Positions 7,236 through 16,184 of a stretch of 63,111 bases of DNA are shown one piece after another. The stretch comes from an uncultured Rhodocyclaceae bacterium (GTDB lineage Bacteria; Pseudomonadota; Gammaproteobacteria; Burkholderiales; Rhodocyclaceae), in the NCBI GenBank assembly GCA_934271525.1, contig CAKQRL010000012.1, forward strand, positions 1-63,111, in the 5' to 3' direction. Position numbers and translations under genes: made by a program. Below the pieces are notes generated by a model. It made no database searches. It saw nothing but the letters and a program-made list of their open reading frames with translations, and had not been told where the DNA came from. Positions within the stretch are counted from its first letter, which is position 1; each line of letters opens with the position of its first letter.

Positions 7236-10200
7236 ATGAACAATCCGCAGTTTGTGCATTTGCGCATGCATTCTGAATTTTCCATTGTGGATGGCATTGT
7301 GCGCATCAAAGAAGCGGTCAAAGCCGCCGCCGCTGACGCTATGCCAGCCTTGGCATTAACCGATTTAAACAATTTTTTTGGTTTATTAAAATTTTATGAC
7401 GCCGCGCGCACAAACGGCATTAAACCCATTTTGGGCGCGGATGTGTGGATTGAAGGCGAAAACGATGAATCGCCAAGCCGCTTGATTTTGTTGATTAAAA
7501 ATGTTGAAGGTTACCGCGCTTTGTCGCGTCTTTTAACCAAAGCCTTTGCCAACTTGGGCAATAAGGATTTCGCCACCATTTCGCGTGCTTGGTTGACAAA
7601 AGCAGATTGCCAGCATTTAATTGCCTTGTCGGGCGGCGTTTTTGGCGAAATTGGCAATGCTTTGCTCAACAACAACCAAAAAGATGCCGAGCGTAAAGCC
7701 CAATTTTGGGCGGAATTGTTCCCCGATTCTTTTTATTTGGAAGTGCAGCGCTTTGGTCAAGCCAATGCCGAAGTATTTGTTCAAAAAAGCGTGCAGCTTG
7801 CCAACGCTTTAAATTTGCCGCTGGTTGCCACGCATCCCATTCAATTTTTAAAAGACGAGCAATTTTTGGCGCACGAAGTGCGGGTTTGCATTGCCGAAGG
7901 CGAGGTTTTGTCTAACCCCAAACGGCAAAAGCATTTTACCGAAGACCAATATTTCAAAAGCCAAATTGAAATGGCGGCACTTTTTAAAGATTTGCCCGAA
8001 GCTTTGCAAAACTCTGTGGAAATTGCCAAACGTTGCAATTTGGAATTAAAACTTGGGCAGCATTTTTTGCCCGATTTTCCAACGCCAGAAGGCGCGTCCG
8101 TTTCCGATTTTATGATTGATGAGGCAAAAAAAGGTTTAGAAAAACGCTTAATCCAACTTTATCCCGATGAAACCGTGCGCAATGCAAAGCGCCCCATTTA
8201 TGAAGAACGCTTGGCTTTTGAAAGCAACACCATCGTGCAAATGGGTTTTCAAGGTTATTTTTTAATTGTGGCGGATTTTATCAACTGGGGCAAAAACAAC
8301 AATGTGCCGGTTGGTCCCGGGCGCGGATCAGGCGCGGGTTCGCTGGTGGCGTTTGCTTTGGGCATTACCGATATTGACCCGTTGGCGTATGCCTTGCTTT
8401 TTGAGCGTTTTTTGAATCCTGAGCGCGTTTCCATGCCCGACTTTGATGTGGATTTTTGCCAAGATAACCGCGGCCGTGTGATTGATTATGTGCGCGAGCG
8501 TTACGGCAAATCGGCAGTTTCCCAAATTGTTACTTTTGGCACGATGGCATCCCGCGCGGCTTTGCGCGATGTGGGGCGCGTTTTGGAAATGCCTTATTCT
8601 TTGTGCGACCGTTTGAGCAAACTCATTCCTTTTGAAGGCAATCGCCCTGTGTCGCTTTCTGTTGCCAAAGAAAAAGAACCGCAAATTGTGGAGATGATGA
8701 ACGATTCGCGCGATGGCGAATCCATTAAAAATCTCTTTGAACTTGCCATTGCTTTGGAAGATTTAACCCGCAACACAGGCATGCACGCAGGCGGTGTTTT
8801 AATTGCGCCTTCCAAAATCAGCGATTTTTGCCCGATGTATTTGGGCGCGCAGGACGCTTCGCTTGTTTCTCAATTTGACAAAGACGATGTGGAAAAAATC
8901 GGCTTGGTGAAGTTTGACTTTTTGGGTTTAAGAAATCTCACCATCATCAATTTGGCATTGTCGTATATTGAAAAAGAAACTGGCAAACGCCCCGATTTAA
9001 TGGCGCTTGGTTTTGATGACCCTGCGGTTTATCAACTTTTAAAAGAAGCCAACACCACCGCCGTGTTCCAACTTGAATCCGATGGAATGAAACAATTGTT
9101 GAAAAAGTTGGAGCCGGGCAGATTTGAAGACATCATCGCCGTTTTGGCGCTTTACCGCCCGGGACCTTTAAATTCTGGAATGGTGGATGATTTTATTGCG
9201 CGCAAAAAAGGCACGCAAAAAATTGATTTTTTCCACCCGGATTTAAAAAACGTGTTGGAACCTACTTATGGCGTGATTGTTTATCAAGAACAGGTGATGC
9301 AAATCTCCCAAATTATCGGCGGTTATACTTTGGGCGGTGCGGATATGTTGCGCCGCGCCATGGGCAAGAAAAAGCCCGAAGAAATGGCAAAACATCGCCA
9401 AACCATCATTGATGGCGCTATTCAAAAAGGCTACAAAGAAGAATTAGCCGCGCATCTTTTTGATTTAATGGCAAAATTTGCGGAATACGGCTTTAACAAA
9501 TCGCACACGGCGGCTTATGCGGTTTTAACGTATCAAACAGCGTGGCTCAAAGTGCATCATCCAGCGGCGTTTATGGCGGCAACGTTGTCTTCTGAAATGG
9601 ACAAAACGGATACGGTGAAAATCTTTTTTGACGATGCCGTCAAAAACCATTTAAAAATTTTGCCACCTTCGGTCAACGAATCCGATTACCGCTTTGTGCC
9701 CAGCGATTCAAAAACCATCCGTTATGGTTTGGGCGCCATCAAAGGTGTGGGAGAAAACGCCGTTTTGGCGATGATGGCAGCGCGCGAAAAAAGCGGCAAA
9801 TTCAAAGATTTGTTTGATTTTTGCAAACGTTGCGACAAACAAATTGTCAACCGCCGCGCCTTGGATAGTTTAATTGCCGCAGGCGCTATGGACGAATTTG
9901 GTATGCCGCGCGAACAGCTTTTGGCAAATGTGGAAACCGCCATGGAATACGCTGCCAATGAACAAAAAAACGCCAACCAAGGCTCGCTTTTTGATGCTTT
10001 GGGCGACAACGCCAACTTTGCCATGCCGGAATACAAAACCGTGCCTGCTTGGGATGGCTTAAAAAAATTGTCGGAAGAAAAAGCCGTGTTGGGTTTTTAT
10101 TGTTCTGGCCATCCATTTTCGCTTTACAGCGAGGAATTAAAAAAAGTTGTTGCTTTTCCTTTAAACAAACTCCAACCCAAAAAAGAAAGCGTGTGGTTGG

Positions 10201-10694
10201 CAGGCGTGGTATCAAGCATTCGCGACAAAATGGGCAAAAACGGCAAAATGCACTTTGTTACCATTGATGATGGCCAAGGGCAGTTGGAAGTTTTGCTATT
10301 TTCAGATGTGTTTCACGCCTGCCGCGACCAAATAGAAAAAGACCGCGTTTTGTTGGTTAAAACCAAATTGGAGCAGGATTACCAAAGCCAACGTTTGAGT
10401 GCGCGCCCAGAACAAGTGATGGGTTTGGCGAATTTTCGCGCAAGCTTTTTGAACAGCATTGTTTTGAATGTTAGGAATACGGACAAAATCACGCCGCAAG
10501 ATTTAAAAACGATGATTTCGCCTTTTTTGGGCGGCAACTGCCGCATTTTGATTGATTACCAAAACCAAAAAGCGGCGTGCCGTTTGCACCTTGCGGACGA
10601 TTTTTTAATCCGCCCGAATCCGCAACTTTTTGCCGCTTTAAAACAATGTTTATCCAACCCGGTTAAACCTTGTTATGGCGATTTTCCACGGTGA
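7236..10694 (+). CDS. dnaE: DNA polymerase III alpha subunit
   Basis: 1152 residues, close to the 1160 of E. coli DnaE. The N-terminal PHP domain (HLRMHSEFSIVDG, about residues 8-20) leads into the polymerase palm with the catalytic aspartates in PDFDVDF (Asp402, Asp404). Then come the finger and tandem HhH regions and a C-terminal OB fold. ALYRPGPLNSGM and EYGFNKSHTAAYA are family landmarks. The last codons read F-P-R-stop from the left arm of a CCACGG element, so the repeat supplies the stop codon and the natural C-terminus may have been altered by a few residues. Confidence 0.96.
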   Translation: MNNPQFVHLRMHSEFSIVDGIVRIKEAVKAAAADAMPALALTDLNNFFGLLKFYDAARTNGIKPILGADVWIEGENDESPSRLILLIKNVEGYRALSRLLTKAFANLGNKDFATISRAWLTKADCQHLIALSGGVFGEIGNALLNNNQKDAERKAQFWAELFPDSFYLEVQRFGQANAEVFVQKSVQLANALNLPLVATHPIQFLKDEQFLAHEVRVCIAEGEVLSNPKRQKHFTEDQYFKSQIEMAALFKDLPEALQNSVEIAKRCNLELKLGQHFLPDFPTPEGASVSDFMIDEAKKGLEKRLIQLYPDETVRNAKRPIYEERLAFESNTIVQMGFQGYFLIVADFINWGKNNNVPVGPGRGSGAGSLVAFALGITDIDPLAYALLFERFLNPERVSMPDFDVDFCQDNRGRVIDYVRERYGKSAVSQIVTFGTMASRAALRDVGRVLEMPYSLCDRLSKLIPFEGNRPVSLSVAKEKEPQIVEMMNDSRDGESIKNLFELAIALEDLTRNTGMHAGGVLIAPSKISDFCPMYLGAQDASLVSQFDKDDVEKIGLVKFDFLGLRNLTIINLALSYIEKETGKRPDLMALGFDDPAVYQLLKEANTTAVFQLESDGMKQLLKKLEPGRFEDIIAVLALYRPGPLNSGMVDDFIARKKGTQKIDFFHPDLKNVLEPTYGVIVYQEQVMQISQIIGGYTLGGADMLRRAMGKKKPEEMAKHRQTIIDGAIQKGYKEELAAHLFDLMAKFAEYGFNKSHTAAYAVLTYQTAWLKVHHPAAFMAATLSSEMDKTDTVKIFFDDAVKNHLKILPPSVNESDYRFVPSDSKTIRYGLGAIKGVGENAVLAMMAAREKSGKFKDLFDFCKRCDKQIVNRRALDSLIAAGAMDEFGMPREQLLANVETAMEYAANEQKNANQGSLFDALGDNANFAMPEYKTVPAWDGLKKLSEEKAVLGFYCSGHPFSLYSEELKKVVAFPLNKLQPKKESVWLAGVVSSIRDKMGKNGKMHFVTIDDGQGQLEVLLFSDVFHACRDQIEKDRVLLVKTKLEQDYQSQRLSARPEQVMGLANFRASFLNSIVLNVRNTDKITPQDLKTMISPFLGGNCRILIDYQNQKAACRLHLADDFLIRPNPQLFAALKQCLSNPVKPCYGDFPR

Positions 10695-10734
10695 ACGTTT
10701 TATTTTTTTCAAAAAAAATAAATGTTGACCGTGG
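10687..10734. repeat. CCACGG palindromic element, full copy
   Basis: Arms CCACGGTGAAC (10687-10697) and GTTGACCGTGG (10724-10734) surround a T-run, C, A-run centre, 48 nt in all. The left arm contains the dnaE stop codon TGA (10692-10694). Confidence 0.92.
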
Positions 10735-10757
10735 ATTTTTGAAAAAAAGGATGAAAA

Positions 10758-11207
10758 ATGAATTGCGAACTTTTGAATTTAAAGGTGATGGGTGATTCGC
10801 GCGGCAAATTGATTTCTTTGGAAGGCGGCAAAAATGTGCCTTTTGAAATCAAACGGGTTTATTGGATTTTTGACACTTTGCCGGACGAGAGCCGCGGCTG
10901 CCACGCGCATAAGGATTTGGAACAAATTGTGGTTGCTATGGATGGCGCTTGTGAATTTGTGTTGGACGATGGCAAAGAAAGAAAAAAAGTCTGCCTCAAT
11001 CGCCCGGATGTGGGGTTATATATTGGCAAAAACATCTGGCGTGAAATGCGGCATTTTTCTTATGGTTGCAAATTGATGGTTTTGGCAAGCGCCCATTATG
11101 ACGAAGGCGAATACATCCGCGACTACCAAAAATTTTTAGAAACCTTAAACAACACCAAAGGTTTTGCTGTTGCAACCGCACCTGAATTTGCGGGGGGGGG
11201 GGGGTAG
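10758..11207 (+). CDS. FdtA/QdtA-type sugar 3,4-ketoisomerase, domain 1, ending in a G tract
   Basis: 149-residue cupin of the FdtA/WxcM family. These isomerise dTDP-4-keto-6-deoxyglucose to the 3-keto sugar on the way to 3-amino-3,6-dideoxyhexoses. The catalytic signature RGCHAHK is intact, with His49 and His51 at the same numbers as in FdtA. AAGG at 10747-10750 precedes the ATG at 10758. The reading frame runs into thirteen G residues and stops at TAG (11205-11207), giving a GGGG tail. A tract of 14 or 11 G would instead join it to the second cupin domain as one 260-residue protein. It is the first gene of the acyl/glycan locus. Confidence 0.85.
   Translation: MNCELLNLKVMGDSRGKLISLEGGKNVPFEIKRVYWIFDTLPDESRGCHAHKDLEQIVVAMDGACEFVLDDGKERKKVCLNRPDVGLYIGKNIWREMRHFSYGCKLMVLASAHYDEGEYIRDYQKFLETLNNTKGFAVATAPEFAGGGG
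11192..11204 (+). repeat. poly-G tract (13 G), probable phase-variation site
   Basis: Thirteen consecutive G inside a coding region. Length 13 gives an immediate TAG stop. Lengths of 11 or 14 join the frame to the downstream FdtA-like domain. Such tracts change length by slipped-strand mispairing. Confidence 0.85.
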
Positions 11208-11227
11208 ACGCATTTAGTTTACCTTTT

Positions 11228-11539
11228 GTGCCGCGCCGTATTTTTTATATTTTTGATAATGTTGCGGATGTGGTGCGTGGCTGCCATGCCAACCGAGATT
11301 CTGAATTTGTGATGTTTTGCATCAAAGGCTCGTGCCAAGTTTGTGTGGATAATGGCAAAAGCAAAAACACGGTGCGCTTGGATAATCCCAAAAAGTTTTT
11401 GTGGTTAAACAAAATGGTGTGGAAGGAAATGTTTAATTTTTCAGCCGATTGTGTTTTGGTGGTGTGCGCCAACACTTTTTATGAACCTTGCGAATACATC
11501 CGCGACTATGGGCAATTTTTGAAGACTTTGGGCGTATAA
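11228..11539 (+). CDS. second FdtA-like cupin domain, out of frame after the G tract
   Basis: A 103-residue segment from GTG 11228, with the frame open back to the G tract. It is colinear with residues 34-134 of the preceding domain: RIFYIFD matches RVYWIFD, RGCHANR matches RGCHAHK, and CEYIRDYGQFLKTL matches GEYIRDYQKFLETL. It lacks the first 25-30 residues of a cupin domain, so it probably works as the second half of a fused protein when the tract is in frame. The second catalytic His is Asn here, so the domain may be inactive or altered. Independent translation from GTG has no clear ribosome-binding site. Confidence 0.7.
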   Translation: MPRRIFYIFDNVADVVRGCHANRDSEFVMFCIKGSCQVCVDNGKSKNTVRLDNPKKFLWLNKMVWKEMFNFSADCVLVVCANTFYEPCEYIRDYGQFLKTLGV

Positions 11540-11570
11540 TGCGGTTTTTTTTGTGGGTTTGAAAAAATAG

Positions 11571-12143
11571 ATGACCGCTCGAATTGTGAAAACCGAAGCG
11601 CACCGTTTTATCTCAGGCAAAAACATTAATTTTCGGGAGATTGAGGTCTCGGATGCGGCGTTTGTGTTGCAACTGCGCACGGATTTGGAAAAATCGCGTT
11701 TTATTCACAAAACGGAAAACGATTTGCAAAAGCAAATTGAATATATTCAAAATTACAAAAACAAAGACCAAGAATGGTATTTCATTATAGAGAGCAAAAC
11801 AGGCGAGCCATTGGGGACTTACCGCATTTATGATGTGATTGATAACGATGATTTTGCAACTGGTTCATGGATTATTAAAAATGATGCGCCCGATTGCACT
11901 GCCATGGAATCTGTCATGTTGTTGAATAAATTCGCTTTTGAAGAATTGGGTTTTTTGCGGGCGCATTTTGATGTGCGCAAAAAAAATCGCCGCGTGTGTG
12001 CTTTTAATGAAAAAATCATCGGTGCTACTATTATTCGTACAGGGCTAGAAGCAGGCGAAGAAATTGTTTTTTATTCTTTTGATAAAGTCGGTCATGAAGC
12101 TTTAAAAAAACGCTATCCCGATTTTTTGCCATCCAATAATTGA
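11571..12143 (+). CDS. GNAT family N-acetyltransferase (RimJ/RimL-PseH-like)
   Basis: 190 residues with the GNAT pattern: NINFREIEVSDAAFVLQLR at the start, a central strand WYFIIESKTGEPLGTYRIYD, and KNRRVCAFNEKIIGA in the acetyl-CoA-binding region (residues about 140-155). PseH-like relatives N-acylate amino sugars for flagellin or surface glycans, which suits the locus. The acyl donor could be acetyl-CoA or an acyl-ACP made by the neighbouring carrier proteins; this is inference. It starts 31 nt after the FdtA-like segment and 18 nt before the first ACP gene. Confidence 0.8.
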   Translation: MTARIVKTEAHRFISGKNINFREIEVSDAAFVLQLRTDLEKSRFIHKTENDLQKQIEYIQNYKNKDQEWYFIIESKTGEPLGTYRIYDVIDNDDFATGSWIIKNDAPDCTAMESVMLLNKFAFEELGFLRAHFDVRKKNRRVCAFNEKIIGATIIRTGLEAGEEIVFYSFDKVGHEALKKRYPDFLPSNN

Positions 12144-12161
12144 TTTAAAAAGGAAACAATC

Positions 12162-12389
12162 ATGACAAAAGCAGACTTTTTGGTGGAACTGGAAGATATT
12201 TTGCAACGCGATGAACCGTGTGCGGAAAATGACCTTTTGGACGATTATGACGAATGGGATTCGTTATCCAAAATGGCGTTGATGGCGTATTACGATAAAA
12301 ACTTCGGAATTAAACTCTCGCTTGATTCCTTTAAAGAACTCAAAACCGTGGCGGACATCATCACACTTGCCAATGGGCAAATCAGTTAA
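12162..12389 (+). CDS. acyl carrier protein (locus-specific, first)
   Basis: 75-residue acidic protein with the phosphopantetheine attachment motif DEWDSLSKM; Ser34 is the expected attachment site. Length and the predicted helices fit free-standing ACPs. It is clearly not the housekeeping AcpP, whose motif is LGADSLD. It is preceded by AAAAAGGAAACAATC, a good ribosome-binding site. It lies 9 nt from the following ketoreductase and is presumably a dedicated carrier for an acyl group made in this locus. Confidence 0.88.
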   Translation: MTKADFLVELEDILQRDEPCAENDLLDDYDEWDSLSKMALMAYYDKNFGIKLSLDSFKELKTVADIITLANGQIS

Positions 12390-12398
12390 GGCGTGGCA

Positions 12399-13160
12399 AT
12401 GATTAGTTTTTCAAAAGAACAAATTTTTATTGTCACGGGCGCAAGCTCTGGCATTGGTGAATCCGTTGCTATTCTTTTAAACGAATTAGGCGCAAGTGTT
12501 GTTGCCATTGCACGCAATGCAGAACGCCTGCAAATGATGAAAGCCAAGTGTCCAAACCCTGAAAATGTTTTTTTGGAACAAAAAGATTTGGCACAAGACA
12601 TTGAAAACCTGCCAAATTTTGTGAAAACCTTAAAAGATAAATACGGTAAATTTTCAGGCTTGGCATATTGCGCGGGCGTTTCCGCACTCATGCCGTTAAA
12701 AGCGGTAACTTACGATTATGCTCGCGGCATTTTTGACATCAATTATTTTGCCCCGCTGATGATGATTAAAGCGATGAGCGACAAACGCAACAATGTTGGC
12801 GCTGGCACATCTATTGTTTGCATTTCTTCGGCGGATGCGGTTTTTGGCACCAAAGGGCAAAATGTTTATAGTGCTTCCAAAGCCGCGTTGTGTTTGTCTG
12901 CCAAGGCTATTTCAAAGGAAATTACACCACAGGGCGTGCGCATTAATTGCGTGTTGCCGTCAATGATTAAAACGCCAATGTCTCAAGACGCGGCGGTGTT
13001 TTATTCCAACGAAGCACAGTTTATTTATAGCTTATCTTACCCATTCGGTTTTGGTGAACCAAGCGATGTGGCGAATTTTATTTGCTACTTGCTTTCTTCC
13101 AAAGCCAAATTCCTTTCAGGTCAAAACTACATTCTTGATTCAGGAGGGGGAGGGGTGTAG
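12399..13160 (+). CDS. SDR family oxidoreductase (FabG-like), first
   Basis: 253-residue short-chain dehydrogenase with the NAD(P) motif TGASSGIG (residues 13-20), a catalytic Ser in CISSAD and YxxxK in VYSASKA. The C-terminus is D-S-G-G-G-G-V from the interrupted G-rich run 13143-13155, which corresponds to the usual SDR ending DGG. Start ATG 12399 follows AAGG at 12388-12391; a GTG two codons upstream is possible. Next to an ACP and a KAS III gene, the likely reaction is reduction of a 3-ketoacyl-ACP. Confidence 0.85.
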   Translation: MISFSKEQIFIVTGASSGIGESVAILLNELGASVVAIARNAERLQMMKAKCPNPENVFLEQKDLAQDIENLPNFVKTLKDKYGKFSGLAYCAGVSALMPLKAVTYDYARGIFDINYFAPLMMIKAMSDKRNNVGAGTSIVCISSADAVFGTKGQNVYSASKAALCLSAKAISKEITPQGVRINCVLPSMIKTPMSQDAAVFYSNEAQFIYSLSYPFGFGEPSDVANFICYLLSSKAKFLSGQNYILDSGGGGV

Positions 13161-13188
13161 ATTATGTTAAAAGGAGCAGAATTTCCTT

Positions 13189-14322
13189 ATGGGTTTGAGT
13201 AAATTTAATAACGTCCAAATTCGTGGTTTAAAAGTTGTTTTGCCATCTCAATGCATTGCCATTGATGATGAGATTCGTTTTTACAAAGACGACCCCAAAC
13301 TTTTGGCTCGCAACAAAAAAATTTTGGGTTTGGGTAAACGTTACGTGCTAGAAGAAGGCATCACTAGTTTTGATTTGTGTGAAGAAGCCGCGCGGCAGTT
13401 GTTAAAAGAATTGAACCTTGCGCCTGATTCCATCGATACTGTCATTTTCGTTTCCGCTTCACATGAATATATTTTTCCTGCTGACTCGTGTATTTTGCAC
13501 GGCAGGCTGGGGTTGAATGAAGATTGTTCGTGTTTTGATTTGAGCGGGCTTTCTTGTTCTCTCTATGTTCATGCCTTGTGGTTGGCGCATTCGCTGATTG
13601 CAAGCAATGCAGCAAGTCGTTGTTTGATTTTGGCTGGCGATATGAATAGTACGCACTCGGATGTGCGCAACCGCATTTCAAATATGCTTTATTCTGATGC
13701 TGGATCGGCTAGTATTGTGGAGCGCACAGAGTCAGAAAATACCGCGTTTTTTTATACCGGTACGCGCGGTAGAGGCTGGGATAAAATCATTGTTCCAGCC
13801 TCTGGGGCAAGGTTGTCCATTCAAAAAGATATCATTAACCTTGAAATTACTGATAAAGACGGCAACGTTTGGCATTTGTGGGACGAAATTTTAAAAGGCA
13901 TGGATATTTTTCGTTTTACTATGGAAAACGCCCCACACAGTGTAAAAAAAATTTTGGATTATTCTGGTTTGGCAATGAATGATGTGGATTTTGTGGCATT
14001 CCACCAAGCTAATGGGCAAATTGTCAAAACTATTGCCGCACATTCAGGCGTGCCAGAAGAAAAATATTCCAACACAACTTTTACCAACTACGCCAATTGC
14101 GGTGCCCCATCGGTGGTTACCAATATTTGCGATGCTTTATTTGCGAGAAAAATCAACAAACTGATGATGGTCACGTTTGGCGTAGGGTTGTCGTGGGGCA
14201 CGGCACTTGTGAATTTTAAAAATGTTTATAATGGAGGTATAGCATTTTATTCTGCAACAAATCCACCTCCTTCTCGACAAGAACTTATTACGCATTGGAT
14301 CAAACATTTTAGGGGGGAATGA
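13189..14322 (+). CDS. 3-oxoacyl-ACP synthase III family protein (FabH-like)
   Basis: 377 residues, longer than housekeeping FabH (about 317). The thiolase-fold triad is visible: Cys123 in LSGLSCSLY, His in FHQANGQIV, and Asn in TNYANCGAPS. The family performs Claisen condensation of a primer with malonyl-ACP, or transfers an acyl group. Here it sits with two ACPs and two ketoreductases but no dehydratase or enoyl reductase, so short 3-hydroxyacyl products are plausible. A strong AAAAGGAGCAG site precedes the ATG. A run of six G lies at the 3' end (14312-14317). Confidence 0.87.
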   Translation: MGLSKFNNVQIRGLKVVLPSQCIAIDDEIRFYKDDPKLLARNKKILGLGKRYVLEEGITSFDLCEEAARQLLKELNLAPDSIDTVIFVSASHEYIFPADSCILHGRLGLNEDCSCFDLSGLSCSLYVHALWLAHSLIASNAASRCLILAGDMNSTHSDVRNRISNMLYSDAGSASIVERTESENTAFFYTGTRGRGWDKIIVPASGARLSIQKDIINLEITDKDGNVWHLWDEILKGMDIFRFTMENAPHSVKKILDYSGLAMNDVDFVAFHQANGQIVKTIAAHSGVPEEKYSNTTFTNYANCGAPSVVTNICDALFARKINKLMMVTFGVGLSWGTALVNFKNVYNGGIAFYSATNPPPSRQELITHWIKHFRGE

Positions 14323-14329
14323 TAATTTT

Positions 14330-14378
14330 CCACGGCCAACCTTTTATTTTTTTCAAAAAATATTTGGGTTGACCGTGG
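14330..14378. repeat. CCACGG palindromic element, full copy (49 nt)
   Basis: Arms CCACGGCCAAC (14330-14340) and GTTGACCGTGG (14368-14378) flank a T-run, C, A-run centre. It follows the KAS III gene by 8 nt and lies within the otherwise co-directional locus, so it may split it into two transcripts. Confidence 0.9.
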
Positions 14379-14422
14379 AAAATTGAATAATTGCAGAAAG
14401 TAGAAAGCAGAAAAGGAAAACA

Positions 14423-15184
14423 ATGCTCAAAAATAAAAATGCCATTGTTACAGGTTGCAACCGCGGCATTGGGCGGGTGATTGTGGAAGAATTTGCCAAA
14501 AATGGCGCCAATGTTTGGGCGTGTGCCCGCACGCCCAATGCGGAATTTGAAGCGTATTTGGCTGAATTGTCGGCAAAATATAACGTGTGGCTCAAACCTG
14601 TTTATTTTGATTTGTGTGATGCCGCTGCCCTAAAATCCGCCGTGCAAAGTATTTTTAAAGAAAAACTCCCCGTGGATATTTTGGTGAACTGCGCGGGTGT
14701 TGCGCATGGTGGCATTTTTCAAATGACGCCCATCGCCACAATAAAGGACGTTTTTGAAACGAATTTTTTTGCGCCGATGGCGTTAACACAGCAGGTTTTG
14801 AAGATAATGTTGCGCCAAAAAAGTGGCAACATCATCAATTTTTCATCCATCGCTGGGCAAGATTTAAAGGTTGGCAACTGCGCTTATGGCGTATCCAAAG
14901 CTGCCATTGCCGCTTGGAGCAAGGCAATCAGCGCCGAGCTTGCGCCTTATGGTATTCGTGTGAATGCTGTGGCACCGGGGCTTACCAAAACTGATATGGC
15001 AGATTTAATGAATGAAAAAGCCTTGGTTGATGGCATTGAATCTTCGGCAATGAAGCGCATTGCAACGCCCACTGAAATTGCTGATGTGGTTGTTTTTTTA
15101 GCAAGTGAAAAATCTTCTTTTGTTAACGGGCAAAATATTAGAATTGACGGGGGAGGGGGAGTTCTTATTACTCGTCCGACATAA
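14423..15184 (+). CDS. SDR family oxidoreductase (FabG-like), second
   Basis: 253-residue ketoreductase-type SDR: cofactor motif TGCNRGIG (residues 10-17), NCAG near 90, catalytic Ser in NFSSIAG, YGVSKAA, then the PG-x-x-x-T loop. It ends I-D-G-G-G-G-V after a G5-A-G5 run (15149-15160), again in the usual DGG place of SDRs. It is more FabG-like than the first SDR. AAAAGGAAAACA gives a ribosome-binding site. Two distinct reductases in one locus suggest either two reduction steps or one acting on a sugar. Confidence 0.85.
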   Translation: MLKNKNAIVTGCNRGIGRVIVEEFAKNGANVWACARTPNAEFEAYLAELSAKYNVWLKPVYFDLCDAAALKSAVQSIFKEKLPVDILVNCAGVAHGGIFQMTPIATIKDVFETNFFAPMALTQQVLKIMLRQKSGNIINFSSIAGQDLKVGNCAYGVSKAAIAAWSKAISAELAPYGIRVNAVAPGLTKTDMADLMNEKALVDGIESSAMKRIATPTEIADVVVFLASEKSSFVNGQNIRIDGGGGVLITRPT

Positions 15185-15274
15185 AAGAGAAAACATAAAA
15201 ATGCTGGTGTTTTTTAATTTTCGCACGGTATTTTTTCAATAAAAAATTAAAAACTTATGGAGCTTTGAAATAAA

Positions 15275-15520
15275 ATGACCAACTTGCAAAAATACACCCA
15301 AGCTTTTGTGGAGACTTTTGAAGTCTCAGAAGAAGAAGCGGTGGAATTAAAATACCAAGCCATCAAAGCGTGGGATTCCGTGGGGCACATGGGCTTAATT
15401 GCCGCCATTGAAGAAGCCTTTGACATTATGATGGATACCGAAGACATTATTGAGCTAAGTTCCTTTGAAAAAGGCAAAGAAATATTAGAAAAAAATTGTG
15501 GAATTGATTTTTCAAAATAA
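15275..15520 (+). CDS. acyl carrier protein (locus-specific, second)
   Basis: 81-residue acidic protein with AWDSVGHMG; Ser35 is the expected phosphopantetheine site. The sequence differs strongly from the first ACP of the locus, so the two probably serve different partners. It overlaps the following metallo-hydrolase gene by 23 nt, which points to translational coupling and a functional pairing of carrier and hydrolase or transferase. Confidence 0.86.
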   Translation: MTNLQKYTQAFVETFEVSEEEAVELKYQAIKAWDSVGHMGLIAAIEEAFDIMMDTEDIIELSSFEKGKEILEKNCGIDFSK

Positions 15521-16169
15521 AAATCTCCAAATCCACCACGCCACTTTTGAATATCTCAATTCAAATATGTATGCCGTGGTGGAAAATCGCAATGCTTTAA
15601 TTATTGATCCGCATAAAAATATGCAGGTCGCTGATTTTTTGCGTCAAAATCTTGTTAAAAACCTTTTAATTCTTTTAACCCATGAACATAATGACCACAC
15701 TTCTGGCATTTTGTTTTTTAAAAAACTTTTTCCTAATTCTCCTTTAATTGCCACCAATGCCACATCGGATTATTTAGCAGATATTAAAAACGCCCGCCCC
15801 GTTTTGATTAATTTTATTTTAAAAGAACAAGATCATTTAAACGGCACCAATCTAACTGAAAAATTTAACCAAGAATTTGAACCTTTTTGCGGCAAGGCAG
15901 ATATTGTTTTTGATAAAGAATTAAAACTTTCTTGGAATAATCATTGTTTAAAACTAATCAAAACCACGGGGCATTCTCCCGGCAGTTGCGTGATTTTTTT
16001 GGATGATGATTTTATTTTTACAGGTGACTCACTAATGAAAGATTACCCCGTTGTAACACGCTTTCCTCGAGGGAGCAAAAAAGATTTTTGCAACAAAACC
16101 TTGCCTTTTTTTGCAAGTTTAAATAAAAATTTAAAAGTTTTCCCGGCCATGGTGCCGCATTTTTTTTAA
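15498..16169 (+). CDS. MBL-fold metallo-hydrolase, C-terminus shifted out of frame
   Basis: 223 residues as it reads. Metal ligands are clear: THEHNDH (HxHxDH), GHSPGS and FTGDSL. The final conserved motif of glyoxalase II-like MBL enzymes, PGHG, is missing in frame: the protein ends V-F-P-A-M-V-P. One extra C in the CCC at about 16142-16144 would give F-P-G-H-G and continue for 20 more codons to TAA at 16211-16213. This is therefore a 1-nt deletion or a sequencing error. Among ACP genes the enzyme could be a thioesterase. The restored frame would overlap the start of the AMP-ligase gene. Confidence 0.8.
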   Translation: MELIFQNKNLQIHHATFEYLNSNMYAVVENRNALIIDPHKNMQVADFLRQNLVKNLLILLTHEHNDHTSGILFFKKLFPNSPLIATNATSDYLADIKNARPVLINFILKEQDHLNGTNLTEKFNQEFEPFCGKADIVFDKELKLSWNNHCLKLIKTTGHSPGSCVIFLDDDFIFTGDSLMKDYPVVTRFPRGSKKDFCNKTLPFFASLNKNLKVFPAMVPHFF

Positions 16170-16184
16170 AAGATTTGTATAAAA

